In this document: positions 49,307 through 62,522 of the stretch, piece after piece
Position numbering within the stretch: the first letter of the stretch is position 1
How the letters are laid out: every line of letters starts with the position of its first letter
Origin: Morella rubra
Lineage: Eukaryota; Streptophyta; Magnoliopsida; Fagales; Myricaceae
Reading direction: 5' to 3'
Assembly: GCA_003952965.2 (NCBI GenBank)
Contig: RXIC02000495.1
Coordinates: 234,003-298,002 of the forward strand
Length of the DNA stretch: 64,000 nt
The notes under the pieces: generated by a model
Seen by the model: the letters and a program-made list of their open reading frames with translations, nothing else
Told to the model about the DNA's origin: nothing
The model's database searches: none
Program-made: the position numbers and the translations under genes

Positions 49307-51193
49307 GAAATTCCCGTCAATGATCTCTATTGCTGTATCAGAGCTACCTCTAGGAAGCTTCTCAATAACATCTGCAAGTCATCAAGGCGAAGAAAAGATG
49401 CAATTCGATCGAGGGACACCTTAGTTTGAGCTATCATGAGATTGTGTCGGGAAGATTATAGATGGGCTCCTGAAGAATCCTAAATGTTGCAAGTGCAGAT
49501 AAGATCTTCCCTGTTTCAAGTGGTATCCCCATTAGCATACAGGCACCAAAAGTGACAACAGACACAAATGTTGGGGCACCCCAGAAGACAAAGGAGGTCA
49601 TTGCTGAAGTGTAAACAAACTTTTTCAACCATCCTTCCTCGGTCTTCCTGAGCTCGATAATTTTAGATAGAAACTTCATTTCCCACCCCTGAAGTTTTAA
49701 AATCCTCACGTTCCTTAAAATCTCGGAAGTTGCTTTCATCCTTCTGTCTTTTGACTCCATTATCTTGTCCTGAAACTTCTCTTGTAATTTTCCCAAAGGA
49801 ACATTCGCCAACATAACAAGAACAGTCGCAACTAAAGTGGCAATTGAAGCGAGCCCAAGATTTTTATACAAGATTATCAATGCAATAACAACTTGCATAA
49901 GGACCATCCATGGATCATGCAGATACCAACCAAAATCACCTACCCTCTCAGCATCAACAGTCATGAAATTTATGATCTCCCCGCTAGTGTGACCCTGATT
50001 TGACTGGCATGACAAGGTCAGAGCTTTATTATATATCATTGTGATCAATACTGATCGGACCCTAATTCCAATCTGTTGCACCCTAAAGAACCGGTGCCTC
50101 TTTGAGAGACATTCCACAAGTTTTGCGGCAAAAAACACAGAAACTAGAACATAGCCCTCATTCTTGAACTCCCGCCGCCCATTTAGGTATTGAACAAAAG
50201 TGTCAATAAGAAACGGTCCAACGTAGGAAGCCAATGTGTACATAATCACAAAAAAGGCTGTCAAAAGAATCTCTTTCCATGCAGAGGAGAATAACGCTTT
50301 CACCAGCTTCAGTGTGGTCACTCTATTAAGTGTACCACACTCAGCCTCAAGCATATTTCTAAAAGTTGGAAAAGCCCCCACCACGCTGTCACCAGGAGCA
50401 AGTTGAGGAACATCCTCAAGGTCTAACGTCTTCTTATTGCCGAGGGCAATTAGAGGACCCATCCAAGAGAAAGTAAGATGCTGAAAATTCCAGCATTAGT
50501 ATAAGGGGTAACACTTTCGCTCCCCTTGGGCTTATTTGAATCCGCTGCGTTACTGGCAACAGAAGCACCATTCAGTAGAGGTTCTTCAAGAAGGGTATCG
50601 CCCCCCTCATTCTTCCCAAAGAACCCCACATAACAGAGGAACAAACCCGTAACCAGGGAAACGACATCAGAAACGAAATACTGAACGGGTAAATTAGCAT
50701 GTTCTCTGTAAAGAACAATATCGATAACAAGGCAATAACAAGAAATGGAGAGGTAGAAACCCCACCAAACTCTCAATAAAAACGGGTACACTTGTTCACG
50801 GGCATCGAATACTTGGGTACGCAAGTAAACAGAAACTGCACCCCAAGCAAGTGTCCTAAGCGCTAAATCCAAAAGGGTGACTAGTCCTTCATCGGACCAA
50901 CCATTCCTATGCCAGTAGAAGTAGTTCAACAAACATAAGACAAGACTAAACACAGAGACACCCAGACAACAAATTAGAGTCTGCTTATAGTACAAACCCC
51001 CGGAGTTATTAAACCTTTCCTTTGACCCTTCGCTACGACCCACCTTGAATTTCTTGAGCACCCATGAGAGAAACAAGACAAATAACAAAACTAGGTGTAA
51101 TGAGCCAGAAAACCCGCGAACGAAAACGGGTTTGAGGAGAAAATCAGTACCCGAGTACATGAGGGAGGAGTAGTGCCAGAACAAGATTGACAT

Positions 51194-53062
51194 ACTGTGC
51201 TTCGAGAACTCAAGAAGCTCCAAGAAATGGAGCTTCTTGTGAGGTGGCCGTGCGAGATGGGTGTGCGAGACTCTTGGATTGTATACATGTTAGTAGTTCA
51301 AGATTTCCTCATATATATAAGTGAGACTAAAGTGTGGAGCAAGAGGTGGAGAATCATAAAGATAGCTTTCCTTGGGCGGCGGATAACGTGGTGAGCAAGA
51401 CTCCGCGGTCGGACAATTCAACAGGGGGTATTTTCAGCAATTCCGCATCTTTCCACGAAAGGCGTGAACTTGAGAGAGAGAGAGAGAGAGAGGCTTGAAC
51501 TCGGGGGGATATTTTCCTCGGTGCACGCATTTGTTTGGATGCTGTTTTTCATATATTGTTTTCTCGGCCAATGATTTTTTCTTTCCGTTCATTATTTTTC
51601 CTCTTTCTTGCAATTATTTCTTTCTGTCTCTTTCCCTAATTTGGCTCACCTGTATTTTGTCTCTATCATGAACAAAAAGACGTATATTTTTAAGACAACT
51701 GGAAAGCCCTCGTGCATGGAAAAACCGAGAAAAGACAACGGCAAGAAAACAGAAGGAACGAATTCTGGTCTGATTGCGTTTAATGGTTGAGGTAATGTTA
51801 TCGTAAAATTTCTTACCCGAGTTGAATGAAATCCTTTGAATACATATTTATATTAGTTGACTCATTTAAACTTACTGTCTTGTCCTTTCACTAGGTTTGC
51901 TGTTTATTGTCGTTTTAAAGGAAACGACAGGTTACATAAGTCCATACAAATTGACACTATTTTCTGTGGGTTGAGGTGAAATATTGCAAGCTAGCTAGAA
52001 GTACAACTTGCAAACTTTAGGTTTATTTTTATCCTTTTATCTTGGATATGAAATTCTAAAAAAAAAAAGGTAAAAACTTAAGATGGATTGGACCCTAAAA
52101 AATTGAACATTATTCATCTTAATCAAGGACCTAGTCACTAACAATGACTTTTCTCTCGTTGTTTACCCTGTTTTGTGGATGAAACCCCAACAAAAAAATA
52201 TCTTATTTTGGGTCAAATTTTGACTAAAAATTTGAATATTCTTCCATGTCTTGAGGACCAAGGCACCCATAATACACCACAACCAACGAACCTTCTCGCT
52301 TTCTGAAGGGCCAATTAGTTATATTTTAAAATTATGTATTAAATATTGAAAAAAGAAAAAGAAAAAGTGTGGTCTTTCGTATAATAAAAGTAATTTTTAT
52401 TTACCAAATATTTTAGTGTCTTGAAATTTGGAGCCAGTTAAACATACTCTAAAATTTTTAATATCTACATACACTCTAAAAATTTTATAAACTCTAATAA
52501 AATCTCAATATCTAAAAAATTCTTAAAATTTTAAGAATATTCTTTAAAATTTTAACAAATAAACACCCCGCTCAAAATAGCCATGCAAAGGTGCAAATGG
52601 GGATGGCTTCGTGGCTCGTTTGCAGCCTTTGGATTTTCGGTTCTTCACGTGGAATCCTCTCTTTCAATAACCGAAGGAGACGGAGACGGAGACGGAGACG
52701 GAAGCTGAGACGCTTCTCCTTCAAGAAATATCGTCGTTAATGGGCAAGACGCTGACGTGTTGATTGTCACGTACTCGTAACTTATGTCGCTGTCACTGTG
52801 TACTTTCTCTTCCCCGAGCCAATTGACAAACCCAAGAGTCTTTTTTGTGTAAAGTTTCACGTCACGAGGGTCCAAGTTGCTGTGATTTGTTAGGGTCACT
52901 AGTCCCCATTCGGATCACATTTCAACCAACTCTCTGGGAGTCTTTTTTAATAATTCGGGCACTTATTCTTAGCACGTACTTGACTATTTGTTTGTGAATT
53001 ATTTTTTAATAATTAAATATAGTATTTGGGAGTAAAATTTTAAGAGTAGATAAAAAAATAAA
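51194..53062. other. 5' region of the ABCC locus and intergenic DNA
   Basis: A (GA)n tract lies at about 51,472-51,491 and a (GGAGAC)n hexamer at about 52,675-52,702. A possible ORF at 52,645-52,899 is listed separately. Bases about 52,960-53,062 look like the left part of a MITE cut by the Mutator-like element. Nothing else is recognised. Confidence 0.5.
52645..52899 (-). pseudogene. unrecognised ORF, 84 residues, with a decayed second copy at 57.24 kb
   Basis: The frame contains DPRDVKLYTKKTLGFVNWLG, SYEYVTINTSASCPL and TTIFLEGEA, then a Pro-Ser repeat from the hexamer tract. It matches no family I know. A stretch at about 57,240-57,350 on the same strand keeps LGFV and EYV.INTSASC-type sequence at DNA level, with deletions and stops. 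The two pieces therefore derive from one older sequence, perhaps the last exon of a lost gene. Confidence 0.35.
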
Positions 53063-56000
53063 GGAAATTGATAATTTAGTCTTTAGGTTTTTACAATTTT
53101 TACATTTTAGTTCCTAGATTTCAAATTTTAAATTTAAAGTCCTTATATTCTATACTTTTAAGATGAGGCCTTCCGTCAGATTTCCATCCATCCCTTTAAC
53201 GAAGGCTCCATGTCAGCTGCCAACTAGGCTGACTCCATTGACGACAACTTTTTGCAGATCGAAGGAAATAAGACCAAATTGAAGCACACCGTTTTATTCA
53301 AAGCTTGAAGCACATCGTTTTGACATAAATTGACGAAGCACACCGTTTTGAGGGGATTCAAACTACACCGTTTAACTTAAAGTGAAGCTCATCGTTTTGC
53401 TTCATTTCGGCTGAACCAGAAATTCCACCCCTTTCGTATGAACCCTAAGAGCCAGAGAGGATTTCATTTGCTGTGAGATCGGTGTGAGCTACGCTTACCC
53501 ATATTTGGAGATTCGGTTGGAGCCTGCACAAATAACTTCTTCAAATTTGTCGGAGAAAAGGTAAATCTTCAGATATGTGAGCTTCGTTTACCCATATTTG
53601 TTGTTATGTTTGTTTGAGAAAGCTTTAGATTAGCTTTTAGACACATTCTGGAGTTGTCAAAAGTTAGATGGAGCTTTAGACACATTCTGGAGTTCCGTTG
53701 TGTGTTGCTATTCTTGTAACAGAGAGTATGTTGGCGGCACTGTCCTATAGTTCAGGTAGTGGGGTTTGCGACTGCCCCTTTTCTACATAGAAGTTGCTCA
53801 TTTCCAAATGCATAAGAGGTCAGCAATTAATATGTGCAAAAACGATGACTTTGTAATACAATTAGAAACACTGCTTCCTTTACAAACAATGGCTTATTTG
53901 TTAACAATGATTCCTAAAAAGGTTGGAGTCTGAGGGAAAGAAATAGATTGGGGTTTGGTCTGCTGATATTGTATCTGATGCTAACCAGTGAGCTGTTGTA
54001 GGCTTTCAGAACTACTTTAGCTAGTATGAGCATCAAATGACTAAGTGTAAGGCCCATGGCAGTCTAGAACTGATCATGTAAGGTTCGTCATAGCTTAGGT
54101 GTAAAATACTTTTGAATTGTCCTCGTGTAAAAGGTAGTGACCTGTGAAATTCATCTTAGGTGACTTGAGCCCCAAAATTTATTCCAAGGAGTTTCCATTC
54201 AATTGGCGGAAGAAGGTGTGCGTTCTTTTTCTCTGTGGAATAAATGCATAACAAGGAAATTGATGGAATCTTCATAAAACATATAACAACAAAGGCTGGA
54301 ACTTTTGTTTTTTTTTTTTGTCCCTAACCTGCCATTTTTTATTCCTACTAAGGGAATAGCATAAGCAACAGCGGGAATGCTCAAACAATGAAAGTTGAAC
54401 ACAAAAACACGTTTTATATTAACACAGGGGGTTTCGTCCTATAGAAGATGAACCCCATATAATGCCGAATCATTTCTTGCACTTCCTAACTTACGTCTAT
54501 TTCTTGCAGAAGTGGAATGTTTCGTCTGGAAATCAGGGGTGCGCACTAAAGATGGAAGCAATGAATGTGGCATTTAAGCATATACTTCACTAACTTACGA
54601 CTTCCATTTCTTGCAGAAAGCTTGTGGATTTTTCGCCTGGTTTGATCCTCCAACGTGCCCACGTGGAATGGAAGTGGGACCATATTTAATGAAGAAAGTA
54701 AAGGATTTACAATCCGAAGTGGTTGTGCTTAAGGGTTCTGTGAAAACGCTTAAATGTATTGTGAGAGCATCGTGGGCTGTCATTGTAATTATGGGAGCAC
54801 TGTTGTTGAAGGCATAAAAGTGATGTGTTGTCAAGATCTTGTTTCTTGTGTAAATTTTGTTGTTAGAATCTGATTCAGCTATGTAATGGTATAGGTTGTA
54901 TGATTTGTATCCAGTCAATTTTGTTGTGTAATGTGTCAATGACAGGATAAAGGTTAGAACAGATTATGATTCAGCTATGTAATGGTGTACAAACAGATTA
55001 AGCTATGTCAATTTTCTGCATATTTTCAGATTAAGCTGTCCAAATACTCAACACAGGCTGTCCAAATACTCCCAAAATATTCAAAACAAGCTGTCCAAAT
55101 ACTTAACACAGGCTGTTCAAATACTCAACATAGCCTGTCCAACAATCAGTTCCACATATACAAAACCATAATCCATCCTCAAAATGCCACAAAAATACAA
55201 GCTGGCCATTCCTTCCTAACATTCTGTTCATTACTGGTTCACAACACTATTACTACCAACAAAAAAAATAAGGGAAATTGAAATCCAGCAGTCTTGGTAA
55301 TCCTTAAGTGTGCTGAGTCACGCCACTGCACCCTTCTGGCGTCTCTTGTGTAGTAGTCTCTCCAGTATCTTGCATTTCATAAACCCAAAAAATTAGAAAA
55401 AGGCATCTGTATAAAAAAAATCTTCAAAAACAATCCAACAAACAAAATAACACTCATATCTTACCAAGCCACTGTCTCCAGTTGGGGCCTCATTTCCATT
55501 ATTTCCTCTTCGCCTCCCTCTTCCCTTTCCTCTTCCCTTCCCTCTCCAAGATACTCTGCCATCGACAAACATTGACCCACGCATGTCCCTAAAAAATGCT
55601 CGGCTACAAAAGAAGGTTTTTGAACAAAGTACTTCATGATTCTCCAATAAGATATCACAAATGCCAGTGACCCACTCTTTCTCTTCAAAGACCATAGTTA
55701 AGGGGAAAAATTACAATACCTGATGACATCTCTCTGAGTGATCGACAAGCTTTGTTTTTTTTGCACAGAAACTACAATCTTCGCTCAAATCCACTGATGG
55801 TGTTGCGAAAACAAACAAAAACAAGGCTTGAAATTCAAGATTCAGGCACAACTTTTCCTAGGCTTCAAGATTGGTGTGAGGAATTTGGGGGGACCACAAA
55901 TATCTAAAAGGTTTGAGAAGCCTGTGGGAAAGGGGATTTCTTTGATTTCAAGATGGACGACAGCGTATTGATTTCTGAAAGCAATTCTCGTGAACCAGTC

Positions 56001-56311
56001 ATATGTGGACGGCGCCGTATTGAATTTTGTCTGAAAACAAACTTGCGTGAAAACAAAAATATGACTGAATGGCGCCGTTTAGAACATACTCCATGTGTAC
56101 TTCGAAATAATTGCTGATGTGGCTTATACGCGTGACATGTGGCTTTATTGCTGATGTGTTTTGAGCCTCTGTTAAAAGGATGGACGAGAGCCTAATAGAA
56201 GGGCCTCATCGTCAAAAGTATGGTATATAAGGGCTTTAGATTTGAAATTTGAAATATAAGGACTAAAATGCGAAAAGGGTAAAAATTTAAGGATTAAATA
56301 GTCAATTTCTC
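53063..56311. mobile_element. Mutator-like (MULE-type) element with long terminal inverted repeats
   Basis: The first ~180 bases (GGAAATTGATAATTTAGTC onwards) are repeated in reverse complement at the right end (GAGAAATTGACTATTTAATC), with shared inner words such as TTTTAGTCC, GATGAGGCC and TTTAAC.GAGGCTC. The element is about 3.25 kb. Long imperfect terminal repeats fit a non-autonomous Mutator-like element; the flanks (AAAAATAAAG and AAAAAGTAAAG) are similar, but a clean 9-bp duplication cannot be shown. It carries a GRF-zinc-finger exon (54,617-54,817) and a Gly/Arg-rich ORF on the opposite strand (55,393-55,695, RGKGRGKGRGRRRG). No transposase is seen. It appears to sit inside a MITE of the type at 43,933-44,219. 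Confidence 0.7.
54617..54817 (+). pseudogene. GRF-type zinc-finger protein exon carried by the Mutator-like element
   Basis: After TTGCAG at 54,611-54,616 the frame reads KACGFFAWFDPPTCPRGMEV, the second half of a GRF zinc finger (Cys in ACGFF and PPTC). A helix KKVKDLQSEVVVLKGSVKTL follows, and then a C-terminal membrane segment (AVIVIMGALLL). Plants have many short GRF-finger proteins with exactly this end. The first half of the finger (CxCG ... GC) was not found in an open frame upstream; a CDCP motif at about 53,770 is followed by a stop. It is probably a captured and partly decayed gene piece, possibly still expressed from the element. Confidence 0.6.
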
Positions 56312-57471
56312 AAAAAGTAAAGAGAGAATTAAAAAGTTAGTGAAAAAGTGAAAAAGTAAATAAAAAATAAAAAAAATTTGTGAAAAAGTAAAAAGAAAGA
56401 AAGAATTGTAATGATGATAAAATTTTATGTGTTAAAATTTCAGTTTGGCAAACACTACGAAATCAATTATCCATCATGCTTGTGACACTAAACCCACTAC
56501 ATACCGCATGCTTTAATGAATTTTTTATAATAAAATAATAATTTGATAAAAATAAAAATTATTTTATATTATCAAAATTATAAAATAATCTATCTTATTA
56601 TCACATCATTATTTTTTATTATAATACTTATTCAAATATTTTATTTTTTCACTTTTTTACTACTCTAATAAATTATTTTTACTTTTCACTAACTCTCATA
56701 TTTTAAAATTTTAATTGCCTAAAATTTTATTACTCAAACACACTTGTATCAAAATCCTGGTCTGTTTGGTGTTTCAATACGCTTAGTGGGCAAATTTTTA
56801 ATTAGTAAAAAAAAAAGAAGTAGGTTATTCCAAAATTATTTTATTGTCAACAACATGATCTGTTCAGGATGGGCAAACTTTTAATTAGCAAAAAAAAAAA
56901 CAAGAAGTAGGTGATTCCACCCGTGAGGTGAGGCAGCAAAGTGACAAAGGAAAAGGGCAGAGTTTTGAAACCTCGAGGAGACTTAACATGGACGGATAAT
57001 GTATTTCGAGGAGATAAGAATAGTAGAAAAATTGGAATGTTTTTTTGGAAAACTGCATGCGAATATATATTATAAATAATATCAATATATATCATATGGC
57101 AGAAAGTTTTATTGGAATATATTTGCAAGCATATTCCTTTCCCAATCTTGTGGAATTAAAGTATATTTATAGATAAACGTATTTGTCAGACTTTTAAATT
57201 TTTAATACGGTGGTCGGATTCTCTGCAAAGTATACATCAGCCGCTCCTTCCCAGAAAAAATATCTTCGTTAATGGCAAGACGCTGACGTGTTTATTGCCA
57301 CGTACTCATGACTCATCTCGTTTTATTATGACAAATCCAAGGGCCTGTTTGTCATTTTACAGGGCAGGCAATATTTGGTAATAAGATAAGATTAACTTTT
57401 ACTTAAAATTATTTTCAATATAAAGTGAGAAATATATATGAATTCGGGAACGTGAGCTTTGAATTTCGAGC
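56312..57471. other. AT-rich intergenic DNA up to the duplication breakpoint
   Basis: The first ~160 bases look like the right part of the MITE split by the Mutator-like element. Bases 57,240-57,350 are the decayed copy of the ORF at 52.65-52.90 kb. The last base before the duplicated block is 57,471. No gene is seen. Confidence 0.5.
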
Positions 57472-58054
57472 AGATCAGTACTGTGGTTCTTGTTGCCAAC
57501 GACACATGGTGCTAAGGATATTTTTATTTTCTTAATTTTAATTAAAAGAAAACCATAATTTAAAAAAAACTGTAATAATTGTCCTCGCTACACCATTAAA
57601 AACATAGCCATATTATGCCCAAAACAATCAATTGTACTTTATCTATGAAATAAGTTGGCTTTCAACCTCCCCTAGCTTACCACTATCCACATTATGATCC
57701 TGTATTCTTTTGTACTCCTCTATGTACAGGACCTTGAATGACTTGTGATGCGACTTAAAAAGGCATATAACACAGAAAAGTAACAAATCCCAGAATGCAG
57801 AAGTAGCAGGTAATTGTCAAGCAGCACCAACAGAACAACGAATGAGAACTTTTCCTCTGATATTCACATTCTTTTATTTTTTCTAAACTTGTTCAACCTC
57901 ATTAAATGAAAAGTCAAAAAATAATATCGTATATAAAAGCAACATCACCACTCAAATAGAAAACCTAAGAAACCTTCTGAAATGGTGCAACAGGTAAAAG
58001 TACAACATGACCGTAGAGTTACTGAGAGACAAAGATGTGGTTAATAGAGCACAC

Positions 58055-60937
58055 CTTCTTCCTTTTAAACCAAGGAGTTTTAGCATCCCCATAGATAAAA
58101 ATGTAACAACTCTTCCCACAGGATATAATACCAAGGAAAGCCATGCCACTGGTCTGACCTAGAAGCATTGATGAAAACGTGTCATAAATAATAGTTGTAG
58201 AACTGGTTGCATCTGCTAAGCACTAATAACTGAACAGCTAAACTTACCACAAACCTAGCAACTTCGGTTGCATTGTGGACAGCTATACTTTTCGGAGTGA
58301 TTTCTGTGAGAAGCAAGATGGCTACCTAGAATCATTGGGAAAAAAAAAAAGATACTCAATATTCACTCCATGAGAAACATGCAATGGAACAAACATAAGT
58401 CTTCCTTGTTCCTGTGTATGCTTTGATCTGCTAGAATATTGTAAAGATCCGGAGAAAATAAAACCAAAGTAACTACGTTGGCACATTTTAACACCCCATT
58501 TTTGTAACTGAACAGGTTTCAACATGCATAACAGTCTACTCAATTAAGCTTGAAAAGACTGATCTCGTTGCTTCATTTGATATTGAAATAAAAGTCCCAC
58601 CATTATCTTCTATAAGACAACCAAAAATCAGTAATATGCATCTTTATAGATAGGGTACAAACCCCAATGCTGACTAAAGCCACATATTGCTTTTGGACTG
58701 TAGCGTACTTGTTTTGGGTAAAGGGTAAATATGATTGGACAGTTATGTTTAAGAGAGTCACAGTTGATAAAAGAAATAGGCTAAGAATGGATAAGAAAAA
58801 GGGTAGAACATGAAATTTTAATGAGATACAACTGCTATCATCTGACAAACAAGTATCATGGAATATCAGTTAAATTATCCTCTGTTTTCACTTGCCAGAA
58901 TTTAGGTCCCACACACAAATGCTTTTGCCGCTGGAAAGTTAGCAAGTCTATAGAACAGCAGGAATTAATGAGAAAAAAAGAAATAGCGAACATTAACAGC
59001 CTAATGGGCTTGAATTTCTACATTATATTCTATAGTCAGAAAAACTAATATATGTTCGAAGGCTATTTACACTAACTCAAACCCTTAAGGTTCACACTAC
59101 ATTTCTCCTATTGATCAAGCAACAGGATAATGGGACATACAGTCATTACTCCAGTTGCTGCACTAACACCAGCTTCACCAAATATTGCTGTCGCAGCTTC
59201 TGTGACTAAGGCTGTCGCTCCAATATTCACAACACTGAGAACAAATATAAAATCCAAAATGACAAACAATGGTTGAAATTCAAAGCTAAGAAAACTGGAT
59301 CTTTAACACTGAGAACCATGATATGTTCAGTACGTTGTGCCAATAAGTATAGTAGTTAGGAACCGCGTAACATCACTGCGAAGCTTTCTGAAGACACCAT
59401 TTTCAGGCTCCTTTTCAGCCAACTCACGTACCTGATACGGATTGATATCAGATGACAGAGGAAAGAGAAAATCAATCTCATCACAAATGTAGGCACAAGG
59501 AATTATTTCTCAGACAAAAATATATCCCCCATGGTTTGACGATCTAAACATTAACTTTTTTTTTATAAGTAAGCCAATCTTATTAAAGAAAAAGAAAGTT
59601 GACAGTACAAGAGACTATACTGACAACATCTAAAGCATACAAGCTAAAAAACTAAGAAAATCTGGCAAACCCACAAAAGGATAACCCAAAACCGTATTAG
59701 CCCACAGAAAAAGAGAATGCAACATAGATCCCCCCAAACTAGACAAAGACACAGCCCTGTCTTCAAAACATCTCCCATTCCTCTCCCTCCACAAACTCCA
59801 CCAAATGCAAGCAGGGATCATCTTCCAAATGGCCACCGAATTTCATTAACTAAGCATTCACATTTCATAAGATTTGTATCTTCAAAAATCAAAGAACTTA
59901 GTAGTTCATATACAAAAGAGAGCAACTTTTAGCTGGGTCAACCCTCATGTGAGAAGTTGACTTCCTTACTAAATGAAGTAAGCAATTTTAAGCTATAAAG
60001 TTGTAGAGCCACATTCCAGAAGAAATTTTAGAGTCTACGTGCACACAGCACATCTCACAAAACAGTCTACCAACTAGGATCGTAATCTACTCGGTCACTC
60101 TCATACCACAAGACATAGAAACCAGAATAATAACGGGAAAAGGAGAAGTACATGTAGTTTGTGCCCCACCAATGAGGAGACGATATTACTAACACCAATA
60201 CTATGTTCGTTAGCTTCAAAAAGCAGGTATCATGAAAATTGCATTAACCCAAGATGATGCAATTATTAACCTCAGTTCGAACGACAACAATTATTAGAAT
60301 TATTAACACTAAGAACACAGAAGTACTCAGTATCAGGGAATAATACCTTCCACGGCCAAAGTGTGGTAATCGAAGTCTCAGCCATTGAGAAAAAGGCCGA
60401 GAGACCCAAAAGCGCTGCCAAAATCAGACCCTGCTCTTTGAAAACCCGAAGAACCTGTAACGTCTTGGGCCAGGCATTCCTCAATAACAAAATGCTCTGA
60501 CCAATAACCCCATAACCAGCGTTTGTCACACCTTCCATTGCAAACACTCTCCTACACCCAAAGACCAACACCCCACAAACCATTGCCGCCAAAACGATTC
60601 CACACTTCACCAACTCTCTGAATGAGTTTAAATTCACACCTGAATCCACATCTTTACCACACAAACTCTCACTATCTTCACCTACGCATTTCAAACTAGC
60701 TCTACACAAACTCAAGTTCTGATCTTTATATTTAGCTCTAAAATAGCTCCCAAAACCACTGGGACCAATGCAATTCAACTCTAACCGCGATGGGTAACAA
60801 TTACTTTTATCCAAAACCTTCATCCGTATTCTCATTTGCCGATCGAAGTAAGGCACTATATATGATGATTTCGCGCCAGAAATGCACCTCGGCGCATTGG
60901 AGATCGACCATTCAAGTGCCATACCCATAACTTTCAT
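58055..60937 (-). pseudogene. truncated second copy of the CBS/DUF21 gene (exons 1-5 only)
   Basis: Exons 1-5 lie at 60347-60937, 59334-59431, 59141-59234, 58248-58325 and 58055-58158, with the same sequence and splice sites as the intact gene. The open frame ends with LLGLKGR of exon 5; about 580 bp of intron 5 follow and then the homology stops at 57,472. Exons 6-14, which carry both CBS domains and the CorC domain, are missing. A transcript would encode the transit peptide and DUF21 membrane part only. The promoter region is also copied, so expression of a truncated membrane fragment is possible. Confidence 0.9.
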
Positions 60938-62200
60938 CAAACGAAGAAAACAAAAACAATAAACAAAAACTCCCTCAATTTGACCGCAAACCCAAAATTC
61001 AAGCCAAAGAATTGAATAACTTTACTGCTGCTTTATAGCTGACCAACTATGAAGTAACAAAATAAACTGATAAAAAAAAAAAGCGAGCTAAAATTGCTAT
61101 GCTAATGCTTTGGAGAGAGTTAGAGAGGGTGAGAAAGAAAGGAGGAGGTAGCGGAAGTGTCAAGGTTGAAGAGAAACCTAGAGAAAAGTGCTGTGAGATT
61201 GAGATTTGTCCAGCGACGTGTTGGCTGTTCGGAGAAGAGTTCGAAGAATTGGCTGTTGGCGCAAGTGGGAGAGAAGCAAATTTGACTGGGACTGCCCTCT
61301 GGGTTGTGGGAGTTGCAATAGTATCGCCAGGCCTAATTGGTATGAAAATTCAACGAGCCCAGCCCAGGACCCAAGTGGCTATTTTATTCCTTTTTCCTTT
61401 TGCCCTTTCGCATCGGAGTTTTGGGTCCTTTTTTTCCTGTTTCCTTTTTTCATCGTGGGGTGGTGTACTATTTAGCGTTCAATTTAAGCGAATCACAAAC
61501 AAATTAATTAATTAAAATAAAGCACTTCTCTTGGTGAGTTATACGAGTTTTTATCAATATAACAATAATTAATCTATAATAAATACCTTTATTTAATTTG
61601 TTTAAAAAGTAAACAATTATTGGCTGTGTTTGTTTAATAATTTTGAAAATATTTTTATATTAGTATTTGAGTGTTAAAATTTTGAAGTAGTTAAAATTTT
61701 AAGAGATGTTTGATTGCCACACTCAAAATTTTTAGTCTGATTAAAAAAACTATAAAGTAATCTCTCTCTCAATCAAATAATTCTTTTATTATAATATTCA
61801 TTCAAATCTTCTTTCTCTTCATTTTTTCAACGGTTCTTATAAAATATCTTCATTCTTTTACCAACCCTCGTCCTTCAAAATTTTAACAATCAAACATCAC
61901 ACAGAGTGTTAGAGTTCGTAAAAAAGTGAAAGAAAAAATTATTTAAATAAATTTTTTATATTTAGTATAGTAAAAAGGACGATTTGATGAAAAGACTGCT
62001 TAGACCCGAAGAGCAAATATTTTGTAGTTATCATTAGTCTCAATTTCTCGCACAAAAATCTTATTTCATTTTCTTACTAATTAAAAAAAAAAAAAAAACG
62101 TTTTCAAGACCAACCCAAATATAGCCATTATATCGCTGAACATGACACTCTTGCAAATGTAGACAAATTGGTACGTACCTACAGAGGAGGGAAAAGCTCC

Positions 62201-62235
<35 letters not shown>

Positions 62236-62522
62236 GGGGGGGGGCGTACGTAGGAATATAAAATGGCGTTGAACTACTCCATATCAAATCCATAAGTAGG
62301 GTTTGTTTCAAGCAAATAATTTACAACTTTAGTTACTCTACCAACACATAGGTATACACCCTCTGTTGATTGAATATGCCTCTAAAACAGCAACCAATGA
62401 CTGAGTCACCTAGACTGCACTAAAATGGCTCAGCCCACTTCACACAAGGTCATGAAGCCACTGATTTTTCGTCATTGTCAGATTCTTGCCAGAGTCGGTA
62501 GTGCCTAACTAGCATCAACTGC
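60938..62522. other. copied intergenic region between CBS/DUF21 copy 2 and ABCC copy 2
   Basis: Same content as 43,249-44,833, including the MITE-like element at about 61,622-61,908 and a GA/G tract at about 62,205-62,244 of different composition from copy 1. No additional gene. Confidence 0.6.
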
